Source of the DNA: Harmonia axyridis
Lineage: Eukaryota; Arthropoda; Insecta; Coleoptera; Coccinellidae
Reading direction: 5' to 3'
Length of the DNA: 64,000 bases
NCBI RefSeq assembly: GCF_914767665.1
Contig: NC_059502.1
Coordinates: 12,028,001 to 12,092,000, forward strand
The notes below the pieces were generated by a model, which had not been told where the DNA came from, did no database searches, and worked only from the letters and a program-made list of their open reading frames with translations. The stretch's first letter is position 1, and every line of letters starts with the position of its first letter. This document shows, piece by piece, positions 23,105 to 31,960 of this stretch. Made by a program: the position numbers and the translations under genes.

Positions 23105-24254
23105 TATCGAAATATTAGTCAATTTGTGTCTGCATTATAAAGTTATTCTCGATTGAACATGTCAGCTTACGAGCCAAATTCTCGTCATTTGCGGAAGGTT
23201 TTAATTTTCTGCTTTAATATGAAGAATTCTGCGGCTGAGGCTCATCGAATGCTTTCACATACTTAAGGTGAGGCCGCTATTAGTGAAAGAACGTGCCGAG
23301 AGTGATTTCAACGCTTCAAGAATAGTAATTTTGACATCGAAGACCAGCATGGCGGTGGAAGAGATAAGGTTTTCGACGATGTAGAATTGGATTACTTTAT
23401 CAAGAGTCGTATCAAACGCAACAAGATTGCCAGGATCATTGGAAGTGACGCAACAAGCCATTTCAAAACGCCTTAAAATCATGAGAATGATTCAGAAACA
23501 AGGGAATTGGGTGTTGTACGAGTTTCAGCCTAGATATGTCAAACGGTGTTTGTTTGCTTGTGAACAGCTGCTTTCAAAGAAAAAACGGAAGGTATTTCTG
23601 CATCGCATTGTGACTGGAGACGAAAAATGGGTTAATTACGATCATGTCAAGCGCAGAAAACCATGGGGATATCACGGCCTTGCTTCCACGTCGATGGCCA
23701 AACCGAATATTCACGGTTCCAAGGTCATGTTCAGTATTTGATTGGAACAGATCGGCGTAGTGTATTATGAGTTTTTAAAACCGACTGAAACAATCACAGG
23801 CGATTGTTATCGAACGCAATTAATGCTTTTGAACCGAGAATTGAAAGACAAACGGCCGCAATACTACGAAAGACATGATAAAGTGATTTTACAACATGAC
23901 AATGCTCGACCCCATGTTGCGAAAATGGTCACGCCATACTTGGAAACGTTTAAATGGGAAGTCCTAACCCACCCGCCGTATTCTCCAGACGTTGCTCCTT
24001 CGGACTATAACTTGTTTCAATCAATGGCTGATCAGGACTTCCGGTCTTATGAAGAAGTAAAAAATTGGGTCGATTTGTGGATCGCTTCAAAAGATGACCA
24101 GTTTTTTCAACGCAGGATTCGTACGCTGCCCGAAAGATGAGAGAAAGTAGTGGGTAGCGACGGACAATACTTTGAATAATGAATGTATAACCAGGTTTTT
24201 TCTATAAAGAAGTATATCGTAAAAAAACGGCGGAAGCAAAGTTGTACGCTTATG
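23105..24254 (+). mobile_element. Mariner element, copy 1 (5' truncated)
   Basis: Homology to the mariner at 27,983 begins abruptly at about 23,105 within the untranslated leader, so the left terminal repeat is missing. The right end keeps the terminal repeat ACGGCGGAAGCAAAGTTGTA (about 24,229-24,249), the inverse of the left repeat of copy 2. Between them lies a full-length but broken transposase gene. Confidence 0.9.
23159..24179 (+). pseudogene. Mariner transposase pseudogene
   Basis: This encodes a mariner-family (D,D34D) transposase of about 340 residues: N-terminal helix-turn-helix region (MSAYEPNSRHLRKVL...), then VTGDEKW (first Asp), HDNARPH (second Asp) and HPPYSPDVAPSDYNLF (third Asp). 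All three catalytic Asp are kept. The gene is nonetheless dead: stops occur at 23,264-23,266 and 23,303-23,305, there is a frameshift between about 23,400 and 23,470, and TGA replaces conserved Trp codons at 23,739-23,741 and near 24,138. The natural stop would be TAA at 24,177-24,179. The start is ATG 23,159, matching copy 2. Confidence 0.93.
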
Positions 24255-24440
24255 GTATAAAGTCTGTCCGTAGGCGAACAAAAAACGGTCGGACGAAGAT
24301 GTATATCCTGTGAAATCAAGCTTCTACACAATATGAATAGACTAGACCTAATTTCATCGCAAACTTTTGTCTTTTAGCGGAGAAATGGTTGAAATATATC
24401 GACCTGCAATTCCGTACCGTTCAATCAAAATATAATTGAT
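24255..24440. other. Short unique spacer
   Basis: AT-rich sequence between the mariner right end and the GC-rich island; nothing recognised. Confidence 0.4.
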
Positions 24441-24990
24441 AGAGGCATTTACAAAGCGCGTCGACCCAGTCGCCCATAAAAGCGTCCTGTGCACGTTTTA
24501 ATCCCGTTCCTTCGGAGCCCGGCTCCCAAACTCAATTTGCACCTCATTTTCGAACGTACGACGGGATCGCTTGATCACTCTCGGGTTCATAAAATTCCGA
24601 AAAGGGTCAAATTCATTTTCCGCTTATGAATAATGGCGTGGGGCCTCCAGACGTCGCCGGATCCGTAGACGGCGCTCAAAAAGAAAAAAAAAACCATACA
24701 TCCGAAGAGAAGTGGCGAATAATTCGGTGAAATATGGCCGGCGTATAGGTCGACGTCAGTCCCGACTGTCGGACTGTTCCCACATGTTGGAGGTAGGGGT
24801 GGGGGTGGTTTTTTGGGTGGGGAGTTTCACGGGGTTTTTCGTGCGGGTGAGATGGAAAACAATTGGCGGGAGTTTTTCGTGTTTATTTCGTTTCGGTTTG
24901 GCTTCTATAGGACTCTCAGAAGGCTCTAGTGGACCTTACTGTTTATTTCTGGCCTTTGGTTACCATGGAACAAATTAGGGAGAGAAGGGG
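24441..24990. promoter_or_regulatory. GC-rich, CpG-rich island
   Basis: A strong compositional shift with many CG pairs, plus CCCATAAAAG and GTTCATAAAATTCC words (Hox/Caudal-type ATAAA cores). The island has no coding frame with support (an 88-codon Gly/Val/Phe-rich frame is a composition artefact). The part from 24,606 is also the left arm of an inverted repeat with 25,868-26,024. It is a candidate cis-regulatory island by composition only. Confidence 0.35.
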
Positions 24991-25012
24991 GGTTTAGACG
25001 GGAACTCGGAGT

Positions 25013-25587
25013 AATAAACATAGATAGAGGGAGCATATGTCATTTTCAGTAAGCAAATTTTGTCCCTAACATGATCAATCAGATTTGACATGAAGCGCGC
25101 GAAAATGAAAACTATCAGTGATAAAGTATTTCACTCAATTCGCGAGTTTCTCCACAAAGAACACACTTCTTATGTCCCATAGCGAATCAACGTTTCATAT
25201 CAACTCAAAATTTATTGAAATAAATACCTTAATATATCAGAAATTCAGATAACAAACTTCAAGCGCGCAAAACGACGTGAAACAAACGATGACACTAGAA
25301 GAGCAAAAGTTGCCAAACCTTGGATTTCAGCAGGTAGATACAGAAAATAATAAATATTCTGCTCATTATAAATTCGGCTCTCAGGAAAAATATCGGATTC
25401 CAAATATTCAAATTTGCATATTTAATCGTGAATCACTCAAATAAATATATTTCATTCAATATAATAAACATTCATAATGATATAGTTAAATTGTAGATTT
25501 TAAAATATATCACAATCCGACAACGTAATCTAACTATGTTGGGGACATGTAAAAATTGCGTATACTTCTCCTATCTATGTTTATTAG
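25013..25587. mobile_element. Nested MITE with 16-bp inverted ends
   Basis: TAATAAACATAGATAG (25,013) and CTATCTATGTTTATTA (ending about 25,587) are perfect 16-bp inverted repeats, with weaker matching continuing about 15 bp inward. The roughly 575-bp body is AT-rich and non-coding. It lies in the loop of the 24,606-26,024 inverted repeat. Superfamily unknown; the target duplication is not clear. Confidence 0.7.
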
Positions 25588-25955
25588 TCTGGGCGCCGCT
25601 TACGTCGTCTTTCTTTCAATATCGTTTTGAGGTTAAATCAGTAATAAATCACTTTTGACAGAACAAATGAAAATTTTGACATGATGTCACTGATTGGTCG
25701 ATTCTATGTATTGGGCCACCTTAAGGAAGAAAAGGACTCATGCCGAGCCGAGTCTCCATAATTATCCTAATCTAAATCTTATCAGTGAATATACCTGTAT
25801 TTTAGACATCTTAGTTGTTGTCTATGATTTGACAGTTGAAAATGTCAAACTACGTTAACAGTTCTGTTCGGGACCGACGTCGACCTATACGCCGCGCCGG
25901 CCATATTTTACCGAATTATTCTCCACTTTTCTTTGGATGTATGTTTTTTTTTGTA

Positions 25956-25964
25956 GCGCCATCT
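25956..25964 (-). promoter_or_regulatory. CTCF-like core on the minus strand
   Basis: GCGCCATCT, the inverse of AGATGGCGC, within the right arm of the 24.6-26.0 kb inverted repeat. The left-arm equivalent is AGACGGCGC, one base different. Confidence 0.2.
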
Positions 25965-26254
25965 ACGGATCTGGCGACCTCTGGAAGTTCCTGCCATTAT
26001 TAATAAGCGGAAAACGAATTTGACTCTGTAATTCAAAATAACTTCTTGTCTTGTTTAAATTTCAAGACAAGATCAAGGCAAGAGGTTATTTCAAATTTCA
26101 AGATAAGCCGAGCAAATTCATGTCGATAACAAGATTTCTTGTCGACGAAAACCAAAGACATCTGGAAAAATGTAAGAATTAAAAACAAAAAAAAATCTAT
26201 TTTTCTCCGATTAACGGCAAATATTGATTTTGCAGACACAATTCAATGAGCAAA

Positions 26255-26725
26255 GTTTTGCTTTTCCTGCCTAGGCAGCAAAATAACTACTTTCCTGTTT
26301 AGGCAGCAGAGTGATTATTCTCAATGCGAATAAAACATTCGACAATTTCTGACTACCCATAGTTTTTGCCTCCTTCCTTATTTCTGGAGGAATAAGTCGC
26401 TATCACTCTCCATAATATACATTTTCTACAAAACTGTCAGGTATCTCGTAAGTTGTCAAGCTATACTTATCATGGTCATATACATTTCCATAGCAACCAA
26501 CCACTCCAACAATTGCGATTCCTATCGAATTTCGTTTTGATTTATCACTACACTGAAAATAAAAAGATTGTTGGAATTGTAATAATTTGTGAATACAATA
26601 TTCTACATTTTAAATGATCGAAGAACAAATTAAATGCTTGGCAGCAAAGTAGATTGACCGCCTTGGCTGAATTTCTGAGCTATCGGCCGCGGCAGTCAAT
26701 TTATTACTTTGCTGCCTAGTAAAAC
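26255..26725. repeat. Hairpin-rich segment with AAATAACTA words
   Basis: CTGCCTAGGCAG near 26,268 is a perfect palindrome, and 26,638-26,717 folds as an imperfect hairpin with GGCAGCAAAGTA opposite TACTTTGCTGCC and inner ATTGAC/GTCAAT and GCC/GGC pairs. AAATAACTAC occurs twice, the second time just before a mariner-type terminal repeat. The architecture resembles the palindrome clusters at 27.6 and 45.3 kb. Confidence 0.6.
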
Positions 26726-26737
26726 AAATAACTACTG

Positions 26738-26768
26738 TATTAGGTGAGCAACTAAGCTCCCGCTGTTT
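26738..26768 (+). repeat. Solo mariner-like terminal repeat
   Basis: TTAGGTGAGCAACTAAGCTC and the following CCGCTGTTT match the left terminal repeat of mariner copy 2 (TTAGGTGTACAACTTTGCTT) at most positions. No transposase sequence follows, so this is a solo end or the remnant of an internally deleted element. Confidence 0.55.
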
Positions 26769-27039
26769 GTAAATGGATGACTCCAGCAGAATCTGCTGGC
26801 CGATTTTGACATATTTATATGCCTTGATTTGGATTGAAATAAAAGTAAGATCGAGACAAAACTTTGAAATTTTCAAAAACTTGACGTCCCCTAACCTAAA
26901 AACCCTGAATCGTGTGATCAGCCCTTAATATCATTCCATCGAAATTATCAAGTACCGAACATAGCAACATCCAATCGAGATATCGATAACGACGCTATCA
27001 ACACCCCATCACATCCACCGAACCGCCAACTTTATAACG

Positions 27040-27500
27040 AAAGTCGAAACACAATCTGCCCCCCTCCGCCGCCCCCGAACATCGGGGGCGTTAAACGCCT
27101 CCGAAATTCGGCCGGGCGGCCGTCCGTGTTCCGCCGGCCGAGCCATAAAATTTCTGGCCTCAGCCGTTGTCGGATCGTCAGCTGGCCAACTTCACACGGC
27201 TAGGGACGCTTGTCGGGGCGGCTTAGTTCCGGTCGGATGCTGTGCAACTTATAATGGGTTAACGGCGACTGCCGTCCGACGGCGGTCTGTCCTACCGCCG
27301 CCTCTTCGCCACCCTCTTGGAGTGGCACTTCATCCGCCGATTTAACCCAGAAACTGAATTCATTAATTCGAAAAGTTTGTTTTGGGGCGAGTTTGATCGA
27401 CGTCTCCGGCGATGACTGTTCGAGGATCGACGCCTTCGGATTTCGGGGTTGATTGGTGGTTGGAAGGCCGGGGATTCGACCTAGTTGGCTTTCCGCTAGT
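27040..27500. promoter_or_regulatory. Strong GC-rich, CpG-dense island
   Basis: The most GC-rich block in the window, dense in CG pairs, with inverted words such as CCGGCCGAGCC/GGCCTCAGCC and CCCCGAACATCGGGGG (a palindrome). It also has AGCCATAAAATTT and AACTTATAATGGGTTAACGG. There is no ATG frame of note. In an AT-rich insect genome such blocks are often promoters or conserved enhancers. The two flanks carry hairpin repeats and mariner ends, but none lies inside the island. Function is inferred from composition only. Confidence 0.4.
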
Positions 27501-27616
27501 TTTACTAAACAGTGCTGAAACTAATCAGGTCATTGAAATGTTATGTTCCTACTAGCGTTTCGAAAGTATCACATTTCTCACGCATTGTCGTTTGGAAAGT
27601 AGTAATTTTCCAAATT

Positions 27617-27698
27617 CGTGCGGAAAAAAGCCCTGCTACTCTCTTTCCGCATGCATATATGCGTGCGGAAAGTGAATAGCAAGGGTCTTTTCCGCACG
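27617..27698. repeat. 82-bp near-perfect palindrome
   Basis: CGTGCGGAAAA ... TTTTCCGCACG outer ends, GCCCTGCTA/TAGCAAGGG next, then CTTTCCGCA/TGCGGAAAG around GCATATATGC. It lies in a cluster of further TTTCCGCAC and GTGCGGAA words running to about 27,970 and directly upstream of mariner copy 2. It can extrude as a cruciform or fold as an RNA hairpin. Confidence 0.85.
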
Positions 27699-27982
27699 CA
27701 AATATTGAAGAGTCGCATCAATCATAAAATGTTGGCATGTCGCTATGCACCAATCATAAAATTCAAACGTTTATCTATGCGACTGAGCGCATAAAAATAT
27801 AATTTTTTATAACGTCAGTAGGTATCAAGACGAAAACTCCCCGTGAAAGTGTTTCATTTACGCCAGTAGGAAAAATATTGTTCCTAAGTCATGTGGAAAG
27901 TGTCTTTTCCGCACTCGACAGCAATTGCAGTCTCTTGCGGAACAGTATCACTTTCCGCACTTGTTAGGAAAATAACTATATT

Positions 27983-29127
27983 AGGTGTACAACTTTGCTT
28001 TCGCTGTTTTGCAATAGGGCGGTACGTGGTAGTCGAAATAAATAGATCGTAGATATCATACTCAGGTGCTAAGGTATTCGTTAACATAACGCCATCGAAA
28101 TATTAGTCGATTTGTGTCTGCATCATGAAGTTATTCCCGATTGAACATGTCAGCTTACGTGCCAAATTCTCGTCATTTGCGGGAGGTTTTAATTTTCTGC
28201 TTTATAATGAAGAAATCTGCGACTGAGGCTCATCGAATGCTCTCAAATACCTATGGTGAGGCCGCTATTAGTAAAAGAACGTGGCGAGAGTGGTATCAAC
28301 GCTTCAAGAAAGGCGATTTTAACGTCGAAGACCAGCATGAAGGTGGTCAAGACTCGTCAAATGCAACAAGAATTTGCAGGATCTTTGGTAGTGACGCAAC
28401 AAGCCATTTAAAAACGCCTGAAAGTAATGGGAATGATTCAAAAAGAAGGAAATTGGGTGCCGTACAAGTTGAAGCCGAGAGATGTTGAACGGCGCATTGT
28501 GACTGGAGACGAAAAATGGATTCATTACGATAATCCCAGGCGTAGAAAATTATAGGGAAATCCTGGTCATGTTTTCACGCCGATGGCCAAAGCGAATATT
28601 CACGGTTTCAAGATCATGCTCAGAATTTGGTGAACCACCTCGGCTTAGCGAATTATGAGTTGTTAAAACCGACTGAAACAATCGGAGCCGATCGTTATAG
28701 AATGACGCAACTAATGCGTTTGAGCCGAGCATTGAAAGACAAACGTCCGCAATACAACGAGAGACACGATCAAGTGATATTACAGCATGCTCGACACCAT
28801 CATGCGAAAGTGGTCAAGACATACTTAGAAGTGTTGAAATGGGAAGTCCTTCCCCACTCGCCGTATTCTCCAGACGTTGCTATCTTGGACTATCACTTGG
28901 TTGGTCACTCGGTCTGACTGACTAGCACTTCAGGTCTAATGAAGAAGTAAAAATTGGATCTATTCGTGGATCGCTTCAAAGGATGACCGGTTTTTTCAAC
29001 GCGGGATTCGTACGATGCCTGAAAGATGGGAAAAAGTAATGGCCAGCGATGAACAATACTTCGAATCTTGACTTTATAACCAGTTTTTTACATAAAGCCT
29101 CGAATTTTGGAAAAAAAACGGCGGATG
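27983..29127 (+). mobile_element. Mariner element, copy 2
   Basis: The left terminal repeat begins TTAGGTGTACAACTTTGCTT (about 27,983), followed by the leader and a broken transposase gene. At the right, AAAACGGCGGA (about 29,117-29,127) is the inner part of the right terminal repeat; the outer 15 or so bases are replaced by unrelated sequence. The TA before the left end fits the mariner target site. It is preceded by AAAATAACTA, as at 26,728. Confidence 0.88.
28147..29071 (+). pseudogene. Mariner transposase pseudogene, second Asp deleted
   Basis: ATG at 28,147 opens MSAYVPNSRHLREVL with an intact helix-turn-helix start through about residue 65. A frameshift then follows, and about 100 bases between the DNA-binding half and GDEKW are missing. 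VTGDEKW is at about 28,500. The HDNARPH motif is reduced to HARHHH by loss of the GAC AAT codons, so the second catalytic Asp is gone. YSPDVAILDY keeps the third Asp. A small insertion and scrambling at 28,895-28,930 (TTGGTCACTCGGTCTGACTGACT) breaks the frame again. The stop is TGA at 29,069-29,071. Confidence 0.92.
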
Positions 29128-29487
29128 AAAACTCTTCACAAAACTATCAATGGTTTAAACAAGAGCGAAATGTGATTAAAACAAAGTTTACTCTTTATTA
29201 GATAGATAGATAATATATTCATTCTGAATGGCATTATATTGATGGATCATACAAATATATCATGCCTCATACAAATATATTGTTATAGAATCAATCAAGA
29301 AACATGATTTTGGTAACTTCCTTCTTGAATTTCGATGGCTTCGAAGACTTGATTCAGTTGGTGAGATGGTTGAACAGCTTGTTTCCCACATATGTTGGAA
29401 ACAATTCAAATCTAGATGTCTTATGTTGTTGTAGTCATGAAAACCTGAAGTTGTATCCAGTTGTCTCCCGATTTTTTTCTAAGTCTC
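29128..29487. other. No gene seen
   Basis: AT-rich sequence with a short tandem word (CATACAAATATATC/CATACAAATATATT around 29,247-29,282). Confidence 0.4.
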
Positions 29488-29540
29488 TGAGTCTTATAGT
29501 TCTCGAGATGCTTTCATTGAGCATCGAATTTGGGACACCC
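29488..29540 (+). repeat. Dispersed repeat D, copy 1
   Basis: CTTATAGTTCTCGAGATGCT continuing into TTCATTGAGCATCGAATT and GGGACACCCCGTA recurs, in reverse complement, at 61,399-61,447. A diverged copy is at 41,207-41,252 (CTCGAGATGCC ... CTTCGAATTTCGGACACC). The GGGACACCC edge looks like a MITE terminus. Confidence 0.65.
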
Positions 29541-29639
29541 CGTACCTCCAATTTAGGAACACCCCGTATCTCGATAATCATTAAAAACGAATACGAACAA
29601 ATCTTACCGACATCCCCTCGCAAACGCCACTCCATAACA

Positions 29640-30200
29640 AAGAACCACGCGTACGCAATAAGCGCCCGTCGGAATAATTGACGGGAATCGAACGGCGCGA
29701 ATCTAGATACCTTCGGATTTCCGCCGCCGCCGCCGTACAACGCAACCCGTCCCGCCGCCCCCCTTCGCCGTCTCTCTCACTCGACATTTCGTCGAGTATC
29801 ATTCCGGCAGAATACGCAAACAGTATTCATGAGACCGCAAATCCTCCACCCCCATTTAAACCTAAAAATTTCCATTCAGCCGAGCGGATGTGCCGCGTTT
29901 TCCACGGATTTGTCTCTATTTGTTCCCGGAACGAAATCACACTCCCCAACCCGATGCCGACGGTCCGGACGCGGGGAACAATTTCTTTTTTTTTTTACGG
30001 GTTTCCGATCGCCGCCTACACCCCCTCGGACGGCAAATCAAGGCTGTGATTTAACAGGGGAATTTTCAATAAAAATAGCCGAACGTCGGAGGCGCCAAAG
30101 ACCGGTGAAAAACTGGCGGTGAACTGACGGGCGAATTTGAATTTGGGGAACGTAACGCGAATTTTCGAGTCGAGAACGGACGTTTGCGGTTGGGGTGGGA
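29640..30200. promoter_or_regulatory. GC-rich, CpG-dense island
   Basis: Proline/arginine-rich open frames on both strands (up to 123 codons) are what GC-rich DNA gives by chance; none has a recognisable domain. The block contains a CCGCCGCCGCCGCC run, CGACATTTCGTCG (a palindrome) and several CGGACG words. It is a candidate promoter or enhancer island with no transcript evidence. Confidence 0.35.
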
Positions 30201-30281
30201 GGTATGTGGCAGCTTGTCTAGATGAAGAGGGGGGGCATAAGGGTTGTAGGCGTAGAATAGGGAGAGTCGATGAAAAAGGTA

Positions 30282-30357
30282 GGTACTGATACGTATGCAC
30301 CGCATGCTGTAGTTATATCAGTAATGGATTTTGGATTATTAAAAGAAATGCCTCCCC
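30282..30357 (+). repeat. Duplicated 75-bp segment, first copy
   Basis: GATACGTATGCACCGCATGC and what follows match 30,780-30,852 (ACTGATAAGTATGCACCGAATGC ...) across GTATGCACCG, ATGCTGTA, CAGTAA and GGAT words, some 495 bp apart in the same orientation. The second copy leads directly into the non-LTR fragment at 30,857, suggesting both belong to one repeat family. Confidence 0.6.
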
Positions 30358-30856
30358 TACCAAAAAATGCACTCTCGTCTAGACTACCGACAAAAGTTTG
30401 CAGAATTCCTAAGAAACTATCCCGAACTCCCAAGTTTCTGAGTGGAGATAAGCCGACCAATAACGGGTCATATTAAGACCTTAACTTGTATCCGATTAGA
30501 GACTGAATAACAAGAAATGAAGTCCAATTGAGGCTACAGAACGAGAAGCTCACTGACAACGAAGCGACAATTGAAGAAAACCACCATTGTGGTGAAAACC
30601 AGCACAACATCAACACACAAATGAACCTTGAGGAACAAAACAATGCAGATGTGATACCAATAACAGATGCGCAACTACGGAATATATCTATATTCTGCAT
30701 CCGCCGAAAATCCAGAAGAAGACCAAAGAGAGCTACTGAAGTGATCATCTGCCACAATGAATAGATGCGTCATAGATTAGATATACTGATAAGTATGCAC
30801 CGAATGCTGTATATACCAGTAACGGATCTCGGAATTTTAAGAGAAACTCCCCCCTG

Positions 30857-31227
30857 GATAATCCACTGGACTAACACTCTTAGACTTGTTCAGGCAAAGA
30901 AATTCGTGACGATTTCATCCACCTACGCCAAAAAGCTCTTGAAGCTGTCACGAGCCGAGCTTCGGGTGATGGTGAGACTGCTGACGGGGCACTGTCGGTT
31001 CAAACATCATTTGTACCGTATGGGAAAGTCAGCAGACGAGATTTGCAGGCTCTGTGGATGAAGCAGAAACAGCCGAACACATGGTATGCAAGTGTACGGA
31101 GCTGGCAGGCTTAAGAACCATTCACATTGGTAAGCCGGTCCTGGATACCAGAGAGGTAACGGCCAAGGCCCCTAAGAAGGTTGTCAGTTTTATTAACGTC
31201 ATTGACGACCTCCTTGGGTTTCTATGA
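30857..31227 (+). pseudogene. Non-LTR retrotransposon ORF2 C-terminal fragment
   Basis: The translation reads QAKKFVTISSTYAKKLLKLS, then LLTGHCRFKHHLYRMGKSAD and EICRLCG. It continues after a +1 shift near 31,058 as ETAEHMVCKCTELAG to TGA at 31,225-31,227. The C-x2-C ... H-x-x-C pattern is the cysteine-histidine motif found after the RNase H domain in non-LTR ORF2 proteins of the I/LOA/R1-type clades. The catalytic RT domain is absent here. The fragment is tail-to-tail with the minus-strand relative at 31,304-31,960. Confidence 0.8.
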
Positions 31228-31284
31228 ATGAGTAGGGTAGAGAACAAAAGATCCCGGAAGGCTTACCGAACCAAAACGTCCCCA

Positions 31285-31303
31285 GTTCAAATAATAATAA
31301 TAG
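31285..31303. repeat. (AAT)n tract shared by two retrotransposon tails
   Basis: TTCAAATAATAATAATAG sits exactly between the plus-strand fragment and the minus-strand one. I-clade non-LTR elements characteristically end in short TAA-type repeats rather than poly(A), so this fits the 3' tails of one or both copies. Confidence 0.65.
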
Positions 31304-31960
31304 CCTTTCGGGAACTGCGACCAAATTGATCTGTTGTTCTTAACCCTACCTATTCATACAAACCCAATACAAACCCAGGGAGGCCGTTCGTACTGTTAAC
31401 GAAACCGACGACATCCTAACGAGCCTTGGCTATTACTTCGTGAGTATCCAGAACTGACTTTCCTATGTGGGTGGATCTTCAGCCGGTCAGCTCAGTATAT
31501 TTGCACACTATGTGTTCGGCTATTTCTACTTCCTTTCCACAGAGCCTGCAGATCTTATCTGCTGACTTACCCATGCGGTACAAAAGGTATTTACGCCGAC
31601 AGTGTCCTGTCAGCAGTCCTATCACTACCCCAAGTTCAGCTTCGATAGTTTTAGAAGCTTCGTGGTGTAGGTCGGTGAAAGCACCACCAATTTCTTTGCC
31701 TGAGCAATACCCGAAGTGTTTCTTCAGAGAATTTTCCTATTGTCCCACTCCCATTGATGAAACACTGCCTTACTTTGGTCTTTTCCAAGCTCACAGAAAG
31801 GCTCAGGTCCAACAGGTGTTAACCTTGATGCCTTTTTTGCGAGTTCATTGGCTTTTTCGTTTCCTTCAATACCACAATGCTCCGGTATCCATAGTAGACT
31901 TAGTTTATTTCTTCTAGCCAGTTGTATGGTTGCATAGTATTACGATTACTTCTATGTCAG
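31304..31960 (-). pseudogene. Non-LTR ORF2 fragment: RNase H and Cys-His tail
   Basis: Minus-strand translation gives LLWIPEHCGIEGNEKANELA, the RNase H signature around the catalytic His (HxGIxGNExAD type; here H-C-G-I-E-G-N-E-K-A-N, with N in place of the usual D). After an in-frame stop and a frameshift come LLTGHCRRKYLLYRMGKSAD, ICRLCG and AEHIVCKY. It is clearly related to the plus-strand fragment at 30,857 (shared TGHCR, YRMGKSAD, CRLCG, AEH-VCK). The copy is disabled by several stops. The + strand frame at 31,465-31,917 is its shadow. Confidence 0.85.

Larger units (their letters stand above)
24606..26024. repeat. Large inverted repeat, 160-bp arms, 1.1-kb loop
   Basis: Arms 24,606-24,765 and 25,868-26,024 are inverted copies sharing GTCAAATTC, TTTTCCGCTTAT, AATAATGGC, TCCGTAGA, TTCGGTGAAATATGGCCGG and CGTATAGGTCGACGTC. 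The loop contains a nested MITE (25,013-25,587). The arms include GC-rich sequence resembling the host island, so this may be an inverted segmental duplication rather than a transposon. No target duplication is evident. Confidence 0.8.

Noticed and set aside
29678..30122. Proline/arginine-rich frames of 97-123 codons
   Set aside because: Low-complexity translation of a CpG island, overlapping in several frames, with no conserved domain.
31465..31917. 150-codon plus-strand frame
   Set aside because: It is the antisense shadow of the minus-strand RNase H fragment of a non-LTR retrotransposon.
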